Positions 34,618 to 43,861 of a stretch of DNA of 50,585 nucleotides are shown here, piece by piece. This stretch comes from Desulfotomaculaceae bacterium (lineage in GTDB: Bacteria > Bacillota > Desulfotomaculia > Desulfotomaculales > Pelotomaculaceae): contig JAQVOX010000002.1 of the NCBI GenBank assembly GCA_028702435.1, positions 1 through 50,585 on the forward strand, in the 5' to 3' direction. A program made the translations under genes and the position numbers. The number at the start of each line of letters is the position of its first letter. Within the stretch, counting starts at the first letter, position 1. The notes under the pieces were generated by a model. It was not told where the DNA came from, searched no databases, and saw only the letters and a list, made by a program, of their open reading frames with translations.

Positions 34618-36393
34618 TTAATTTCCGCCGCCCAGTCTTTCCACCAATTCTTCATCCGGTACAGCCATAATCGTTTTTTGCTGCCGGTAAATGACCATGC
34701 CCGGCCGCGCGCCTTTGGGTTTACTGACATGCTTTTTCAGCGTGTAATCCACCGGTACGTTTGTTGAGCTGTGCCCTTTACTGAAAAATGCGGCCAACGC
34801 GGCCGCCTCGGCTAGGGTGGAGGCGGGTATTTCTTTGCCTTCGGTCCTGATGATCACATGGGCGCCGTGGATGTCCTTGGTGTGCAGCCAAAGATCATTT
34901 TCCTGGGCTAATTTTAAGGTCAGGTAGTCGTTTTGTTTGTTGTTCTTCCCAACCAGTATTTGCAAGCCGTCTGAAGAAAAGAAAGAGAGGGGCTTTGGCA
35001 CTAGCCGCTCTTTTTTCTTTTTTTTGCCCCCTGGTAAGGGAGGGGGGCTTTTGAGATAGCCCTGCTCAGTCAGCTCTAGTTTTATTTCCGCCAGCTCGGA
35101 CAAATTGCTTACCTGCTCGAGGGCGTTTTTGATCCCTTCCAGATAGAGCATTTCGTCGCGGGCGGCGGCGATCCTTGGCTCCAGCGCGGTGCGCGTGTTT
35201 CTGGCCTTGATGTACTTTTTAAAATAAAGCTGGGCATTTTCCGACGGTGAGCGGTGCCGGTCCAGGGGTATGGTCACGGTCTGGTCACCGGTTTCATAAT
35301 AATTTTGCAGGCAGGCCTCAGGCAGCCCCTGCTCAAGCCGGTACAGGTTAGCGGTAAGCAATTCCCCGTACAGTTTAAATTTGTCGGCCGCGGCGGTAGC
35401 TTTGAGGCTGGCCTGGTACAAGTCATGTTTCTTTCCTAGCCGGGACATTTCTTTTTTCAATATAGTTAAAACACGGTTTCGCCCCTTGTTGATTATTTCT
35501 GCCTGCTCCCGCTCCCAAAAGAATAGGTCCACCAGCTCGTTCATTTCCCCGTGCTTTGTGGCTAGCCCGGTGTGCGTAAGCTCCAGGGCAGCAAAATCCA
35601 GGGCCTGGCCTTTATTGCCGCAAGTCAGGCAGGGCGCAAAGCGGCCCTCTCGGGCCAGGGCCATTATTTGATGAATGGGCTCCCACAGGGACCGGAACTC
35701 GTATTCACCACAGTGATCCAGCAGGACATCCGCCGCCAGGTTGGCGCGATCAATAATTTCCCGGCAGGTGACTTTACTCAGCCCCTCAAAACGGCCCTGC
35801 AGCAGCTCTACGAGGGTAGTTTCCAGGGGTGCATCAAGACAGTGCCGGCGGAACTGTTCTTCATTAAAAAGCAGCGGGTTAAGTTTATTCTGGGAGGGCG
35901 GGGGCAGGTAGGGCTGACCCGGCAAGACTTCCCGGTACCTGCTGACGGCGTGCGAATAACGCTTAATGCCGTCAATAATGATATTTGAGACCGGCTCTAC
36001 CAGGAGGATATTGCTGTGCTTGCCCATAATTTCACAGATGAGATGCTTGGGTAACCGGCGTCCCAGCTCATCCCACGCTTCGACCTTGATGAGCAGCATT
36101 CTCTCTAGTCCGGGCTGCTGCACGCTGATAATGCGGCCGCCCTCCAGGTGCTTGCGCAGCACCATACAGAAAACAGGCGCGGCGGCAGGGTTTTCCCTGG
36201 TGGTACCGGTCAGGTGGACCCGCGCGCTTTGGGCGTTGGCCGACAGGAGCAGGCGGCCCCGGAACCCTGGCCGGTGCACCACCAGAACGATTTCGTCTCT
36301 GGTGGGCTGATGGATGCGGTCGATCCGCCCGCCGGTAAGTTTTTCATCCAGCTCTTTGGTTATTGCCGCCAGAACCAGGCCGTCGTAAGGCAT
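34618..36393 (-). CDS. rqcH: RqcH/NFACT ribosome quality-control factor (FbpA family)
   Basis: RqcH binds split 50S subunits carrying peptidyl-tRNA and adds alanine tails that mark stalled products for degradation. The N-terminal NFACT-N domain (MPYDGLVLAAITKELDEKL, IDRIHQPTRDEIVL) is followed by a helix-hairpin and a long coiled-coil (about 290-440). Then comes the NFACT-R domain, NKQNDYLTLKLAQENDLWLHTKDIHGAHV (quoted in part: NDLWLHTKDIHGAHV). Length 591 aa is usual for Firmicutes. It is also annotated as a fibronectin-binding protein. It diverges from the P-type ATPase gene. Confidence 0.92.
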   Translation of the reverse strand: MPYDGLVLAAITKELDEKLTGGRIDRIHQPTRDEIVLVVHRPGFRGRLLLSANAQSARVHLTGTTRENPAAAPVFCMVLRKHLEGGRIISVQQPGLERMLLIKVEAWDELGRRLPKHLICEIMGKHSNILLVEPVSNIIIDGIKRYSHAVSRYREVLPGQPYLPPPSQNKLNPLLFNEEQFRRHCLDAPLETTLVELLQGRFEGLSKVTCREIIDRANLAADVLLDHCGEYEFRSLWEPIHQIMALAREGRFAPCLTCGNKGQALDFAALELTHTGLATKHGEMNELVDLFFWEREQAEIINKGRNRVLTILKKEMSRLGKKHDLYQASLKATAAADKFKLYGELLTANLYRLEQGLPEACLQNYYETGDQTVTIPLDRHRSPSENAQLYFKKYIKARNTRTALEPRIAAARDEMLYLEGIKNALEQVSNLSELAEIKLELTEQGYLKSPPPLPGGKKKKKERLVPKPLSFFSSDGLQILVGKNNKQNDYLTLKLAQENDLWLHTKDIHGAHVIIRTEGKEIPASTLAEAAALAAFFSKGHSSTNVPVDYTLKKHVSKPKGARPGMVIYRQQKTIMAVPDEELVERLGGGN

Positions 36394-36525
36394 GTTTCTA
36401 TCCTCCCATTGTCAATGATAATACATAAGTCTCATATACCCTATTTTACAATATCCTCTTCTAATTTTCACCTATCCGGAATAATCTTAACACACAGGTA
36501 AAATATGGATAAGAGGTGAAGAGTT

Positions 36526-39276
36526 ATGTCCGGGCATTGGTACTCCTTAACCACGCCAGAAATTTCAGAACGTTTGCAAACTGACGAAAAGAACGGTCTG
36601 TCAGAGCCCGAGGCCAAGGCTAGAAAAGTTAAATTTGGCCCAAACGATTTGTCCTGGGCGCCCGGGGCGCCGCTTTGGAGTATTTTCATCAATCAGTTTA
36701 ATAGTTATCTGGTATTAGTCCTGCTATTTGTAAGCGCTTATTTAGGGCTTTCCGGCGCCTATCCCCAGGCAGTTGCGATCATGATTATGATCGCAGCTAG
36801 GGCAGTTTTGGGGGTTATTAAGGAATGCCTCGCTGAACACTCAAAAACAATTTTAAGACAATTGACTGCATCTGAAGTTAAGGTAATCCGGGATGGCCGA
36901 AAACGTATGATACCCGCGTTAGAGCTTGTTCCGGGTGATCTTGTTTTACTTGAGAAAGGGGATTTGGTTCCGGCAGACATACGTCTGATAGAGGCAGACC
37001 GGCTGAGCATTGATGAACTGGCGCTGACCGAAGAGACCCGGCCGGTTGAAAAAGCAGCAGAGACACTACCGGATACTGAATTGCCCCTTACAGGTACTTT
37101 TAATATGGCTTACCAGGGCACAACGGTCACCGGGGGGAGCGGGCGCGGTGTGGTAGTCCAAACCGGTATGGCTACTGAGGCGGGCTTTAAGGCCTCTTTT
37201 GTTCGGGAGGACGGTGAAGAAGATACCCCGCTCCAGCGCCGTCTGGCTCAAATAACCAAGACAATGTCGGTTCCTTACCTACTTGTAGGCTTGCTCATAA
37301 TAGCACTGGGCATAAGCAGGAGCGGGGAGACTGAGCAAATGCTCCTCTTGGTGATCTGTTTGGCTGCAGCTGCCGGTCCCTGGGATCTGCCTGCCGTAGT
37401 AACTTTGCACCAGGCTGCCGGGGCAAGGCGTCTGATCAGCCGCGGGGTTTTTATGCGCAAACTTTCGTCAATGGAAAAACTCGGTGATATTACGGTGCTT
37501 TGTACGAGTAAAACCGGAACGCTCACCCAAAATAAAATGACCGTGCGACAGGTTATTTTAGGTGGACAAGCCTTTCAGGTCACAGGAGAAGGTTATGATC
37601 CCAAGGGTAATTTTATTGGCGTATCAGACAGGCATAAACAACATTTCGACTTATTCATGAAAGCAGCCGCGCTATGCAATAATGCCCATTTGCAACGTGG
37701 TGATATTAGTGTGGCCGGAATTTTTAGGGGGCCGGCAGACAGGCGCCCGGTCGAAAAGTGGTCGATCAAAGGAGAGCCTACTGAAGGGGCGCTGCTGGTA
37801 ATGGCAGCCAAGGCAGGTTTTTGGCGGGAGAGAATAGAAATAAAAGAAAAGCGGGCGGCCGAACTGCCCTTTAGCTCAGAACGTAAGCGGATGACTGTGG
37901 TATACCGGCGGCCTGCCGGAGAAATGGATGTCTTTGTCAAAGGGACGCCGGAAATGATTTTGGATTTATGCACTCATACCTACAAAAATGGCCGGATTTT
38001 GCCGCTCTCCGCCCGGGAGCGAAAAGAGCTGCTGCAGCAAATTGATTTGATGGCATCGGATTCCCAGCGGGTACTGGCCTTTGCCTGGCGTACATTACCT
38101 GCCAGCGCCGGCGATTATTCTGAAGAGCATTTAGAGCAGCAGCTGGTCTTTCTTGGCTTAGCCGGGATGACAGATCTGCTTCGGCCTGACGCGGTTAAAG
38201 CTATGCGCAGCTGCCGCCGGGCGGGAGTTAGGGTGACCTTACTAACTGGTGACCACCAGTCGGCAGCGCTGGCGCTGGCAGGCAAACTGGGTATTATTAA
38301 TAATGGCCGGGTGCTAACTGGAACTGACCTGGATCAGGTGCCTGAGGCGCAGCTATTGGAACTTGTAAACCAGGTTTCAGTGTACGCCAGAGTTTCTCCT
38401 GAAAAAAAGCGGCGGGTTATCCAGGCCTTAAAAAAGTCGGGGCAGGTGGTGGCCGCAGCCGGCAGTGGGGGAGGCGACGCACCGGCGCTCAAAGCAGCCG
38501 ACATCGGGATTGCAATGGGTATTAACGGCGCTAATTTAACCAAAGGAGCCGCGGACATAATTCTGGACGGTGATCATTTCAGCGGTATTATCGCCGCCAT
38601 TGAAGAAGGTAGGGGTTGTTATGATAACGCCCGCAAAGTAATTAGTCACCTGCTTTCCGGCAGCGTTGGTTTGGTTTTGACTGTAATTGCCGCTGCTTTG
38701 GCGGGGCTGCCCGGGCTGTTGACACCGGTACAGATCCTTTGGGCCGGTTTGATCGCCGGCGCCCTTCCGGCTATGGCGCTCGGAATGGGGCCTGGTGACC
38801 CGGAGAGTATGGAGCGCACGCTTAGCCAGCCGCATTATAGTTCTGTTAAATTTATTACTCACGGCCTGGCCGGGTACATTGCCACCAAGGGGCTGATGAT
38901 CAGTCTTTGTACCTTAACGATCTTCTGGATCGGCCTGTCCCTGGGGGGTGAAGCGCTGGCCCGCGCTATGGCTTTCAATACTCTTGTTTTTTGCCAGCTA
39001 TCCTTTATTTTCAATTCTCGCTTATTGGAGTATACTGTTATAGAAAAGGGGTTTTTGTCAAATTTACCTCCAGTTGGGGCAGTGTTGATTTCAGTTGTCC
39101 TGCAGCTGTTGTTAAACTACGTGCCCTGGCTACAATCGAGCTTTCACACTGTTTACTTAAGCGGGTGGCACTGGACTTGTATTTTGGCGCTGGCAGTACT
39201 GCCTGCTGTCCTGGTTGCCCTGCGCCGCCACTTCACCGGTAGGACGGGGAAAAAAGTGGTGTTCTTGAAAGTGTAA
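36526..39276 (+). CDS. P-type ATPase homologue lacking the phosphorylated Asp (pseudo-pump)
   Basis: The 916-aa protein has the full IIA/SERCA-like layout: N-terminal cation ATPase domain, membrane segments, A-domain, P/N-domains (KGTPE, residues 472-476; TGD, 574-576) and a C-terminal membrane block. The catalytic residues are replaced. DKTGTLT reads SKTGTLT (Ser328, codon AGT at 37507). GDGVND reads GSGGGD (Ser647). PEGLP reads PWDLP. The ion-binding motifs of M5 and M6, usually NIGE and NLVTDGLP, read SVGL and GLIAGALP. TGES reads TEET, with its catalytic Glu kept. The frame is open throughout, so it appears to be maintained as an inactive scaffold or sensor. A normal GAGGTGAAG site precedes ATG 36526. 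Confidence 0.85.
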   Translation: MSGHWYSLTTPEISERLQTDEKNGLSEPEAKARKVKFGPNDLSWAPGAPLWSIFINQFNSYLVLVLLFVSAYLGLSGAYPQAVAIMIMIAARAVLGVIKECLAEHSKTILRQLTASEVKVIRDGRKRMIPALELVPGDLVLLEKGDLVPADIRLIEADRLSIDELALTEETRPVEKAAETLPDTELPLTGTFNMAYQGTTVTGGSGRGVVVQTGMATEAGFKASFVREDGEEDTPLQRRLAQITKTMSVPYLLVGLLIIALGISRSGETEQMLLLVICLAAAAGPWDLPAVVTLHQAAGARRLISRGVFMRKLSSMEKLGDITVLCTSKTGTLTQNKMTVRQVILGGQAFQVTGEGYDPKGNFIGVSDRHKQHFDLFMKAAALCNNAHLQRGDISVAGIFRGPADRRPVEKWSIKGEPTEGALLVMAAKAGFWRERIEIKEKRAAELPFSSERKRMTVVYRRPAGEMDVFVKGTPEMILDLCTHTYKNGRILPLSARERKELLQQIDLMASDSQRVLAFAWRTLPASAGDYSEEHLEQQLVFLGLAGMTDLLRPDAVKAMRSCRRAGVRVTLLTGDHQSAALALAGKLGIINNGRVLTGTDLDQVPEAQLLELVNQVSVYARVSPEKKRRVIQALKKSGQVVAAAGSGGGDAPALKAADIGIAMGINGANLTKGAADIILDGDHFSGIIAAIEEGRGCYDNARKVISHLLSGSVGLVLTVIAAALAGLPGLLTPVQILWAGLIAGALPAMALGMGPGDPESMERTLSQPHYSSVKFITHGLAGYIATKGLMISLCTLTIFWIGLSLGGEALARAMAFNTLVFCQLSFIFNSRLLEYTVIEKGFLSNLPPVGAVLISVVLQLLLNYVPWLQSSFHTVYLSGWHWTCILALAVLPAVLVALRRHFTGRTGKKVVFLKV

Positions 39277-39331
39277 TTAGATAGAATAAGATCGATGGGT
39301 CGAGAATTATGTAGGCGAGGAGGCTTTAAAC

Positions 39332-40177
39332 TTGCGTTTTACTAAGGTACAGGGTCTAGGTAACGATTTTATTTTAGTAAACTGTTTTAAGGAAAATATA
39401 GCGGAAAGAGATTTCTCAAAACTGGCCGTGCGGGCATGTGACCGGCACTTTGGCATCGGCGCCGACGGTCTGGTATTGCTTCTCCCTGCGGAGGTAGCCG
39501 ACGTGAACATGCGTATATTTAACCCGGACGGCAGTGAGGCAGAAATGTGCGGAAATGTAATCCGCTGTGCGGCCAAGTATCTTTTTGAGCATGGCCTAGT
39601 CACAAAAAATCAGATTAAGGTGCAAACTCTGGCCGGGATCATGCGGCCCGAGTTGATCACAACTAGCGGCCAGGTACAACTGGTACGGGTGGACATGGGA
39701 AAACCACGTCTGGATCGCCTGGAGATACCGATGGCCGGGCCTCCCGGCCGGGTGCTCAGTGAACCGCTGGAGGCCGGCGGGGTCACCTATCAGGTCACTG
39801 CGGTTTCGATGGGCAACCCTCATTGCATCATTTTAGTTCCGGATGTGGAACAGATCCCCTTATCTGTAGCAGGTCCTGCCTTGGAGAGGCACAGTGTGTT
39901 TCCCAGCAGGACTAACGTTGAGTTTATTCAGGTGGTAAACCGTGAGGAAGTAAAAATGAGGGTCTGGGAAAGAGGAGCCGGAGAGACGATGGCGTGCGGC
40001 ACCGGGGCCTGCGCCGCAGTAGTCGCCTGCGCGCTGAACGATTGTACCACAAGGCAAGTGACAGTGCATTTGCAGGCCGGAGACCTGTTGATCGAGTGGG
40101 GGGCAGACAATCACGTCTATATGACCGGGCCTGCCGAAGAGGTTTTTACCGGGGAATACCCGGTTTTGGAAAAATAA
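39332..40177 (+). CDS. dapF: Diaminopimelate epimerase
   Basis: DapF interconverts LL- and meso-diaminopimelate for lysine and peptidoglycan. Both catalytic Cys motifs are present: [16 protein letters not shown] near residue 69-84 and [15 protein letters not shown] near 216-230. The N-terminus [14 protein letters not shown] is typical. It starts with TTG 39332 after GAGGAGG. The tail [14 protein letters not shown] is also conserved. Confidence 0.95.
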   Translation: MRFTKVQGLGNDFILVNCFKENIAERDFSKLAVRACDRHFGIGADGLVLLLPAEVADVNMRIFNPDGSEAEMCGNVIRCAAKYLFEHGLVTKNQIKVQTLAGIMRPELITTSGQVQLVRVDMGKPRLDRLEIPMAGPPGRVLSEPLEAGGVTYQVTAVSMGNPHCIILVPDVEQIPLSVAGPALERHSVFPSRTNVEFIQVVNREEVKMRVWERGAGETMACGTGACAAVVACALNDCTTRQVTVHLQAGDLLIEWGADNHVYMTGPAEEVFTGEYPVLEK

Positions 40178-40244
40178 CCATACGCACAAATAATTTTATC
40201 CATTAATGTAAATTAAACATGGTTATTATTGTATTCGGTCCATA

Positions 40245-40273
40245 TTGAAGGACAATGAAAAATCATGTACAAA
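40245..40273 (+). promoter_or_regulatory. Possible promoter of the aminotransferase gene
   Basis: TTGAAG and TACAAA are 17 bases apart, about 140 bases before the ATG. The match is moderate. Confidence 0.3.
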
Positions 40274-40415
40274 TTTTATGCATAATGATAAAATATACGA
40301 AAGAAATTTTGGGCAGCAATAGAGAAAATGTAATATTTATTTTACCTGCCGGGTGCGATTAAGCTGAGGCGATATATTTTTATGTTATGTTATTAATCAA
40401 GGAGGAATATATGAG

Positions 40416-41609
40416 ATGAGATTATCCGGTAGAGCACTTATGATCAACCCGTCCCCGACCATGGCCATAGACGCAAAGGCCAAAGCCATGAAAGCAAGCG
40501 GCATCAGCGTCGTAGGCTTTGGAGCAGGAGAACCGGATTTTGATACCCCGGATCACATTAAAGAAGCTGCTGTAGCTGCTATTTGGGGCGGTTTGACCAA
40601 ATATACTCCCGTTGCAGGTACTATTGAACTAAGAGAAGCAATATGTAATAAATTTAAAGTTGATCAGGGACTCGACTATCAGCCATCCCAAATTGTTGTT
40701 TCTACCGGCGCTAAGCATTCTCTTTACAACGCCATCCAGGTCCTTGTGCAAGCCGGTGATGAGGTTATTTTACCCGCTCCCTACTGGGTAAGTTATTTAG
40801 AGCAAATAAAGCTGGCCGGCGCCGAAGCCAAAATAGTGGACACACAGGAGGTTAACGATTTTAAGATCACACCGGAAGAACTGGTGTCAGCGATTAACCA
40901 ACGCACCCGCCTATTAATTTTAAATACCCCGAGTAATCCCACCGGGGCGGTGTATTCCGAAGCAGAACTGCGGGCGCTGAAGGAGATTATTATTAAGCAT
41001 GATCTTACCGTTATTTCCGACGAAGTATATGAGAAAATAATCTACGACGGCCTCCGCCATGTTAGCATTTCCTCAATCTCGCCCGACCTGAAAGAGCATA
41101 CGGTGGTTATTAACGCTGTTTCCAAAACTTACGCCATGACCGGCTGGCGGATTGGATACACTGCAGCGCCGGCATCTATAGCCAGTGCCATGGCTAGTTT
41201 ACAAAGTCATTCCACCTCCAATCCCACCTCCATTTCTCAGGCTGCCAGCGTGGCGGCACTCAGCGGAGATCAGGAACCAGTTACCCAAATGGTTGAGGAG
41301 TATGAACGGCGGAGAAACTATATGTTGGAGCGGTTACTGGCTATTCCCGGTGTTACCTGTACCCGGCCGGGCGGCGCCTTCTACTTATTCCCCGACGTAA
41401 AGTCATATTTCGGCAAAACATTTAAAGGAAAAGTTATTAACTGCGCCACCGACCTGGCTACAATCCTCTTAGAAGAAATACAAGTAGCTTTGGTACCGGG
41501 TGTTGCTTTTGGAAATGACGATTGTTTCCGCTTGTCTTATGCTGTTTCTATGGATAATATCAAAGAAGGCATGGACCGGATGACTAATCTAATGGAAAAA
41601 ATACGTTAA
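40416..41609 (+). CDS. Pyridoxal phosphate-dependent aspartate aminotransferase
   Basis: A class I aminotransferase of the aspartate/aromatic type found in Firmicutes (AspB-like). SGRALMINPSPTM is the N-terminal signature, NTPSNPTGAVYSEAEL lies near residue 173, and the PLP-Lys motif SKTYAMTGWRIGYTAAP near 233. FRLSYAVSMDNIKEG contains the substrate-binding Arg near residue 377. It follows dapF and may act in the aspartate/lysine branch. An earlier ATG (40411) reads ATG AGA TGA and stops at once, so ATG 40416 is the real start; AAGGAGG lies ten bases upstream. Confidence 0.9.
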   Translation: MRLSGRALMINPSPTMAIDAKAKAMKASGISVVGFGAGEPDFDTPDHIKEAAVAAIWGGLTKYTPVAGTIELREAICNKFKVDQGLDYQPSQIVVSTGAKHSLYNAIQVLVQAGDEVILPAPYWVSYLEQIKLAGAEAKIVDTQEVNDFKITPEELVSAINQRTRLLILNTPSNPTGAVYSEAELRALKEIIIKHDLTVISDEVYEKIIYDGLRHVSISSISPDLKEHTVVINAVSKTYAMTGWRIGYTAAPASIASAMASLQSHSTSNPTSISQAASVAALSGDQEPVTQMVEEYERRRNYMLERLLAIPGVTCTRPGGAFYLFPDVKSYFGKTFKGKVINCATDLATILLEEIQVALVPGVAFGNDDCFRLSYAVSMDNIKEGMDRMTNLMEKIR

Positions 41610-41794
41610 CCGGTTTCTGTTATAAGGTGTGGTTAATGTGGTAGTGAACCGTTTTAGCCCATTTTTTTATTAATGAAGGATTTTCCCCGGTTAAGGGCAA
41701 ATAACATCAATTCCCTTTTGGCTTAATTAATTTAATTACAATAGACAATAATATAGTGAGGTAACTAAGACGATAAGTACCGGGTGGTGGAAAA

Positions 41795-42673
41795 TTGTTA
41801 AAAAGTATGACCGGTTATGGCCGGGGAGAATCTATTGCGCGGGGTAAGAAATTTACTGTTGAGCTAAAGGCGTTAAACCATCGCTTTAGCGAAGTGGTAT
41901 TACGATTGCCTCGTTCACTAATGCCGGTAGAGGACCGGATTAAGCGCTTGATTCAGTCACAGGTAGCTCGCGGCCGGGTTGACGGGTTTTTAGGGGTAGA
42001 AGATTGCGGTGAAAAAAGTGCTGCAGTGAAAGTTGACAAAGCATTAGCAGGAGCGTATTATAAGGCAATGAAAGACCTTCAGGAAGACATTGGAGTTGAA
42101 GGCAAGATTAAACTAAAGCATCTGGTCGCCCTGCCGGGTGTAATGTCACTGGAAGAAACTGCGGATAACCTAGATGAATGGTGGCCCACCGTACAGGAAG
42201 CGGTGGAGATGGCCCTGGAGAATTTAATCCAAATGCGGGTTGCTGAGGGAGAACGTCTGGCCGGTGACCTTTGGCAAAGGGTGGGACAAATATCCCAACT
42301 CAATGTAAAAATCCGAGAGAGGGCGCCGGTAGTAGTTGAGGAATATAGAGCCAGGCTGGAAGCGCGTCTGCATGATTTTATCCAAGACAGTAGCCTGGAC
42401 ACTACTCGCTTTGCTGCAGAAGCAGCGCTTTTTGCTGAACGTTCCAACATTACCGAGGAAACTGTACGGTTGGATAGCCACTTGAGTCAGGCTTATGCCT
42501 GCTTTGGCGCCGGTGCGGCTGTCGGGCGAAAGCTGGATTTTTTAATTCAAGAAATGAATAGAGAAATCAATACGATCGCTGCCAAAGCGAATGATATGGA
42601 AATCAGCCGGCTGGCTATAGAAGTGAAAAGTGAGTTGGAAAAATTGAGAGAGCAGGTTCAAAACATTGAATAG
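41795..42673 (+). CDS. yicC: YicC family endoribonuclease
   Basis: The N-terminal MTGYGRGE and the C-terminal QEMNREINTIAAKAND define the YicC family, now known as an endoribonuclease that degrades the small RNA RyhB in E. coli. The role in Firmicutes is less clear. The central helical part holds the LPGVMSLEE segment. Length 292 aa is normal. The start is TTG 41795 with M-L-K-S before MTGYGRG. It heads a conserved Firmicutes block with remA, gmk, rpoZ and coaBC. Confidence 0.9.
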   Translation: MLKSMTGYGRGESIARGKKFTVELKALNHRFSEVVLRLPRSLMPVEDRIKRLIQSQVARGRVDGFLGVEDCGEKSAAVKVDKALAGAYYKAMKDLQEDIGVEGKIKLKHLVALPGVMSLEETADNLDEWWPTVQEAVEMALENLIQMRVAEGERLAGDLWQRVGQISQLNVKIRERAPVVVEEYRARLEARLHDFIQDSSLDTTRFAAEAALFAERSNITEETVRLDSHLSQAYACFGAGAAVGRKLDFLIQEMNREINTIAAKANDMEISRLAIEVKSELEKLREQVQNIE

Positions 42674-42723
42674 ACAAGGCCGGCTAATGCGACCCTGCGG
42701 AAGACAATATAAGGGGGATCAAG

Positions 42724-42990
42724 ATGGAGATCAAGTTAATTAATATTGGCTTCGGGAACATAGTGTCAGCTAACCGGATTATCTCTATTGTTAGTCCGGA
42801 ATCAGCCCCGATTAAAAGAATCATTACCGAAGCCCGGGACCGGGGCATGCTAATAGACGCCACTTACGGGCGCCGCACCAGAGCGGTGATCATTGCCGAT
42901 AGTGACCACGTGATTCTTTCTGCCGTGCAGCCGGAAACCGTAGCCCATCGCTTGGTATCCAAAGAAGCCCCGTCTCAAACTGAGGACTAA
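42724..42990 (+). CDS. remA: RemA-like matrix regulator (DUF370)
   Basis: An 88-aa DUF370 protein: [21 protein letters not shown], then [22 protein letters not shown] and a short variable tail. In B. subtilis RemA is a DNA-binding activator of biofilm matrix and osmoprotection genes. Its place between yicC and gmk is conserved in many Clostridia. RBS AAGGGGG precedes ATG 42724. Confidence 0.92.
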   Translation: MEIKLINIGFGNIVSANRIISIVSPESAPIKRIITEARDRGMLIDATYGRRTRAVIIADSDHVILSAVQPETVAHRLVSKEAPSQTED

Positions 42991-42991
42991 G

Positions 42992-43615
42992 ATGAGCCGG
43001 TCAACAGCGTCGCCAAAAGGCGTGCTATTTATTATTTCCGGGCCATCAGGAACTGGGAAGGGAACTATTTGCAAAGCTCTACTGCAGAAAGATCCTGCTT
43101 TACGGTTATCCGTTTCCACAACTACCAGGTCCCCAAGGAATGGTGAGATAGAGGGAGACCATTATTACTTTTTTAATAAAAAAGATTTCAAGAAAATGAT
43201 TCAGAAAGATCATTTTCTTGAATGGGCTGAGGTTTATGGTAATTATTACGGGACCTCCCGGCAATCTGTACTGGGAATGCTTGACCAGGGAAGCGATGTC
43301 ATTCTCGAAATAGATATACAAGGCGCCCTTCAAGTAAAAGATAAATTACCTGCGGCGGTACTCATTTTTATTGCGCCTCCGTCCATGTCTGAGTTGAAAT
43401 CACGCCTGTTTTCCAGGGGTACCGATTCCTTGGAGGAAATTCAAAGGCGCTTAAGCTGTATGGTTGATGAATTAAAACTAGCCGGCCGTTATGACTATAT
43501 AGTAATCAACGATAATTTTGAGCAGGCGCTAGACAAAGTCCGGGCAGTTATTAGTGCTGAAAAGTCACGCTCAAGGCATTTTAAGTCTTTTTTGGCACAA
43601 TTTGCACAGTATTAG
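42992..43615 (+). CDS. gmk: Guanylate kinase
   Basis: GMP is phosphorylated to GDP with ATP. The P-loop IISGPSGTGKGTICK is near residue 13. The guanine-binding part TTRSPRNGEIEGDHYYF lies near 47, and a lid with RLFSRGTDSLEEIQRRL near 135. At 207 aa it has the expected length. It follows remA by one base and precedes rpoZ. Confidence 0.95.
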   Translation: MSRSTASPKGVLFIISGPSGTGKGTICKALLQKDPALRLSVSTTTRSPRNGEIEGDHYYFFNKKDFKKMIQKDHFLEWAEVYGNYYGTSRQSVLGMLDQGSDVILEIDIQGALQVKDKLPAAVLIFIAPPSMSELKSRLFSRGTDSLEEIQRRLSCMVDELKLAGRYDYIVINDNFEQALDKVRAVISAEKSRSRHFKSFLAQFAQY

Positions 43616-43639
43616 CACAGTATTAAGTGAGGGGAAGTT

Positions 43640-43846
43640 ATGAACCAAACAACTCTCGATGAGCTTATGGAAAAAGTAGACAGCCGGTACACTCTGGTGG
43701 TGGTGGCAGCTAAACGGGCCAGGGAACTCACCGAGAGAGGAAGCACTGATTCCGACAACTCTGTTGATAAACCGGTAACCATTGCATTAAAGGAAATTAA
43801 GAACAATAAAATCAAGTGGAAAAGGGCCGGTGACGGCATTAAGTAG
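43640..43846 (+). CDS. rpoZ: DNA-directed RNA polymerase omega subunit
   Basis: The 68-aa protein starts MNQTTLDELMEKVDSRYTLV and contains VAAKRARELTERG, the typical omega core helix that clamps beta-prime. It is followed by a short charged tail. It lies between gmk and coaBC, as in most Firmicutes. GTGAGGGGAAG forms the ribosome site. Confidence 0.95.
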   Translation: MNQTTLDELMEKVDSRYTLVVVAAKRARELTERGSTDSDNSVDKPVTIALKEIKNNKIKWKRAGDGIK

Positions 43847-43861
43847 TCAGGGAGGAAGAAA

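Noticed and set aside
35572-35988. Plus-strand ORF of 138 aa within rqcH
   Set aside because: It is an antisense shadow of a well-conserved gene with no start signals.
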